NCBI RefSeq assembly: GCF_023101145.1 | Contig: NZ_CP073714.1 | Coordinates: 3,720,001-3,784,000, forward strand | Reading direction: 5' to 3' | Source of the DNA: Paenibacillus pabuli | GTDB taxonomy: Bacteria; Bacillota; Bacilli; Paenibacillales; Paenibacillaceae | DNA: 64,000 nucleotides | Shown here: piece by piece, positions 62,779-64,000 of the stretch | Numbering within the stretch: position 1 is the stretch's first letter | Layout of the letters: every line of letters starts with the position of its first letter | Position numbers and translations under genes: made by a program | The notes under the pieces: generated by a model | Told to the model about the DNA's origin: nothing | The model's database searches: none | Seen by the model: the letters and a program-made list of their open reading frames with translations, nothing else

Positions 62779-63486
62779 ATGATTCTATCTTCCATGCGTG
62801 ATGTGGTATTTGGATACGGCAGAGAGCCTGTCATTGACCAACTATCGCTGGATATCCATGTAGGGGAGTTTGTGGGCATTACAGGACCCAACGGTTCTGC
62901 GAAAACCACCATGCTGAAATTGCTGCTGGGGCTGTTACAGCCCTGGAGCGGCACGGTACATATGAATGCACAGTCCGTACGTGGCAGTAAGCTTAATATC
63001 GGATATGTACCTCAACAGGTTGCATCATTCAATAGCGGATTTCCCAGTACAGTGATCGAACTTGTGCGATCTGGATGTTATCGCAAGCTCGGCTTGTTCC
63101 GCAGATTCACTTCCGAGCAAGAAGCCATTGTAGAACGCAGCTTGCGAGAGGTCGGCATGTGGGAATATCGTAACGCCCGGGTTGGAGAACTGTCTGGAGG
63201 ACAAAAGCAACGAATCTGTATTGCCAGAGCCTTGGCAGGCGAGCCTCAGGTGCTCGTGCTGGATGAGCCTACTACAGGGATGGACCGGCGCAGCCGTGAA
63301 GGGTTCTATGATCTGATGCGTCATTATGCAGACGTTCATGGGCTGACTATTATTATGGTAACTCACGGACTGGAAGAGATGGGCAACCGATTGGACCGGA
63401 CCATTACCTTGGAACGGCAGGAAAGTGAGGAATGGCAGTGTTTGAGTACGAATTCATGCAGCGTGCTTTCTGGGCAGGCGGATTGA
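62779..63486 (+). CDS. znuC: Zinc ABC importer ATP-binding protein
   Basis: This is a 235-residue ABC ATPase of the metal-importer group. Walker A is GPNGSAKTT (Ala in place of the usual Gly, as in B. subtilis AdcC GPNGAAKST-type proteins). The Q-loop lies in GYVPQQ, the signature is LSGGQKQR, Walker B is VLVLDEP and the switch is MVTHG. It overlaps the permease gene by about 50 nt. The Zur boxes identify zinc as the substrate; manganese importers are similar in sequence. No binding-protein gene (znuA) is in the window. Confidence 0.92.
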   Translation: MILSSMRDVVFGYGREPVIDQLSLDIHVGEFVGITGPNGSAKTTMLKLLLGLLQPWSGTVHMNAQSVRGSKLNIGYVPQQVASFNSGFPSTVIELVRSGCYRKLGLFRRFTSEQEAIVERSLREVGMWEYRNARVGELSGGQKQRICIARALAGEPQVLVLDEPTTGMDRRSREGFYDLMRHYADVHGLTIIMVTHGLEEMGNRLDRTITLERQESEEWQCLSTNSCSVLSGQAD

Positions 63487-64000
63487 TCGGAGTCATTGCT
63501 CCAATTCTGGGAGTGTATCTGATGCTGCGACGCCAAGTACTGATGGCGGATACGTTATCTCATGTTTCACTAGCTGGAGTTGCTCTGGGTTCCGTAATGA
63601 ACCTTGATCCGGTGATCTGTGGATTTGCGATTGCAATTATCGGGGCATTGCTGGTGGAGCAGCTTCGACGAAATTACCTGACCTATAGCGAGGTACCTGT
63701 AGCGATCATAATGACATCGGGGCTGGCCCTTGCTGTGGTGCTCATGAGTCTGAAAACCAATCTATCCAAGACATTCAGCTCTTACCTGTTCGGTTCTATC
63801 GTTGCGGTAAGTGATATTCAATTATGGATTATGGCGGCAGTCTGCGTCATCGGTCTCATTTTTTTCATCGTGCTCAGAAGGCCATTGTACAATTTGACGT
63901 TTGATGAAGAGACAGCTTCCATTGGAGGCATTCAGGTTAGAGGATTATCATTTGCATTTGCTGTTCTGACCGGAATGACCGTTGCTTCAGCCATGCCGAT
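63438..64000 (+). CDS. znuB: Zinc ABC importer permease, 3' partial
   Basis: This is the N-terminal 187 residues of a metal-importer permease cut off by the window end. FMQRAFWAGGLIGVIAPILGVYLMLRRQVLMADTLSHVSLAGVALG is the typical beginning of ZnuB/AdcB, with several membrane segments following. GTG 63438 has GAGG seven bases upstream; ATG 63432, six bases earlier in the same frame, is too close to it. Translation starts inside znuC, so the two are coupled. Confidence 0.92.
   Translation, partial: MFEYEFMQRAFWAGGLIGVIAPILGVYLMLRRQVLMADTLSHVSLAGVALGSVMNLDPVICGFAIAIIGALLVEQLRRNYLTYSEVPVAIIMTSGLALAVVLMSLKTNLSKTFSSYLFGSIVAVSDIQLWIMAAVCVIGLIFFIVLRRPLYNLTFDEETASIGGIQVRGLSFAFAVLTGMTVASAMP

Overview
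The window looks like a chromosomal segment of a Gram-positive, low-to-mid GC, spore-former-type Firmicute, most likely a Paenibacillus. This rests on strong AAGGAGG ribosome-binding sites, frequent GTG and TTG starts, CcpA/LacI-type operators, Zur boxes of the B. subtilis type, and B. subtilis-like gene orders (pucABCDE, deoR-dra-nupC-pdp). No rRNA, tRNA, CRISPR array, phage or intact insertion sequence was seen. Almost all genes lie on the + strand.

Layout. (1) 1-2532: 3' part of a hybrid sensor kinase. (2) 2.8-18.9 kb: a purine/urate/allantoin catabolic region. It holds the activator pucR, a fused OHCU decarboxylase-HIU hydrolase, allantoinase, allantoate amidohydrolase, the ureidoglycine aminotransferase pucG, a gamma-glutamyltranspeptidase-like Ntn hydrolase, a purine-type deaminase, and a five-gene xanthine dehydrogenase block (pucA-E) with its own internal promoter. 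No urate oxidase or purine permease gene is present here. (3) 19.1-22.0 kb: a small lipoprotein gene broken at a run of eight G, then a WYL regulator, a DinB-like protein and an EVE protein. A decayed second copy of the lipoprotein gene's 3' end lies on the far side of this trio. (4) 22.4-23.5 kb: glpX. (5) 23.8-32.6 kb: a LacI regulator, Gfo/Idh/MocA dehydrogenases and a ThuA protein, probably for oxidative sugar catabolism; a minus-strand adaA plus radical-SAM repair pair; and a methyltransferase and an epimerase.

(6) 32.8-38.4 kb: a LacI regulator facing an L-fucose pathway (fucI, rhamnulokinase-like kinase, fucA), with operator-like palindromes between them. (7) 38.6-50.1 kb: an FCD-domain regulator heading a long array of hydantoinase/oxoprolinase A and B, a polyamine-type ABC importer (four genes), an M24 metallopeptidase and an MFS transporter. 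This is the best candidate here for an undescribed catabolic system. (8) 50.2-51.3 kb: a small conserved protein and an azoreductase.

(9) 51.5-58.8 kb: deoxyribonucleoside salvage (deoR, deoC, nupC, deoB, deoD, pdp), with a DeoR operator, a cre site and a striking triple tandem repeat (202-bp unit) before pdp. (10) 58.9-64.0 kb: a zinc-starvation region. Three Zur boxes surround a COG0523 GTPase, a cysteine-poor L33 ribosomal protein, and the znuC/znuB importer genes (znuB runs off the window). A DUF1980 protein and a permease are transcribed divergently from this group.

The regions are mostly independent catabolic or homeostatic modules, each with its own regulator next to it. Start codons were chosen from visible ribosome-binding sites, so several proteins are given shorter than the maximal reading frame.
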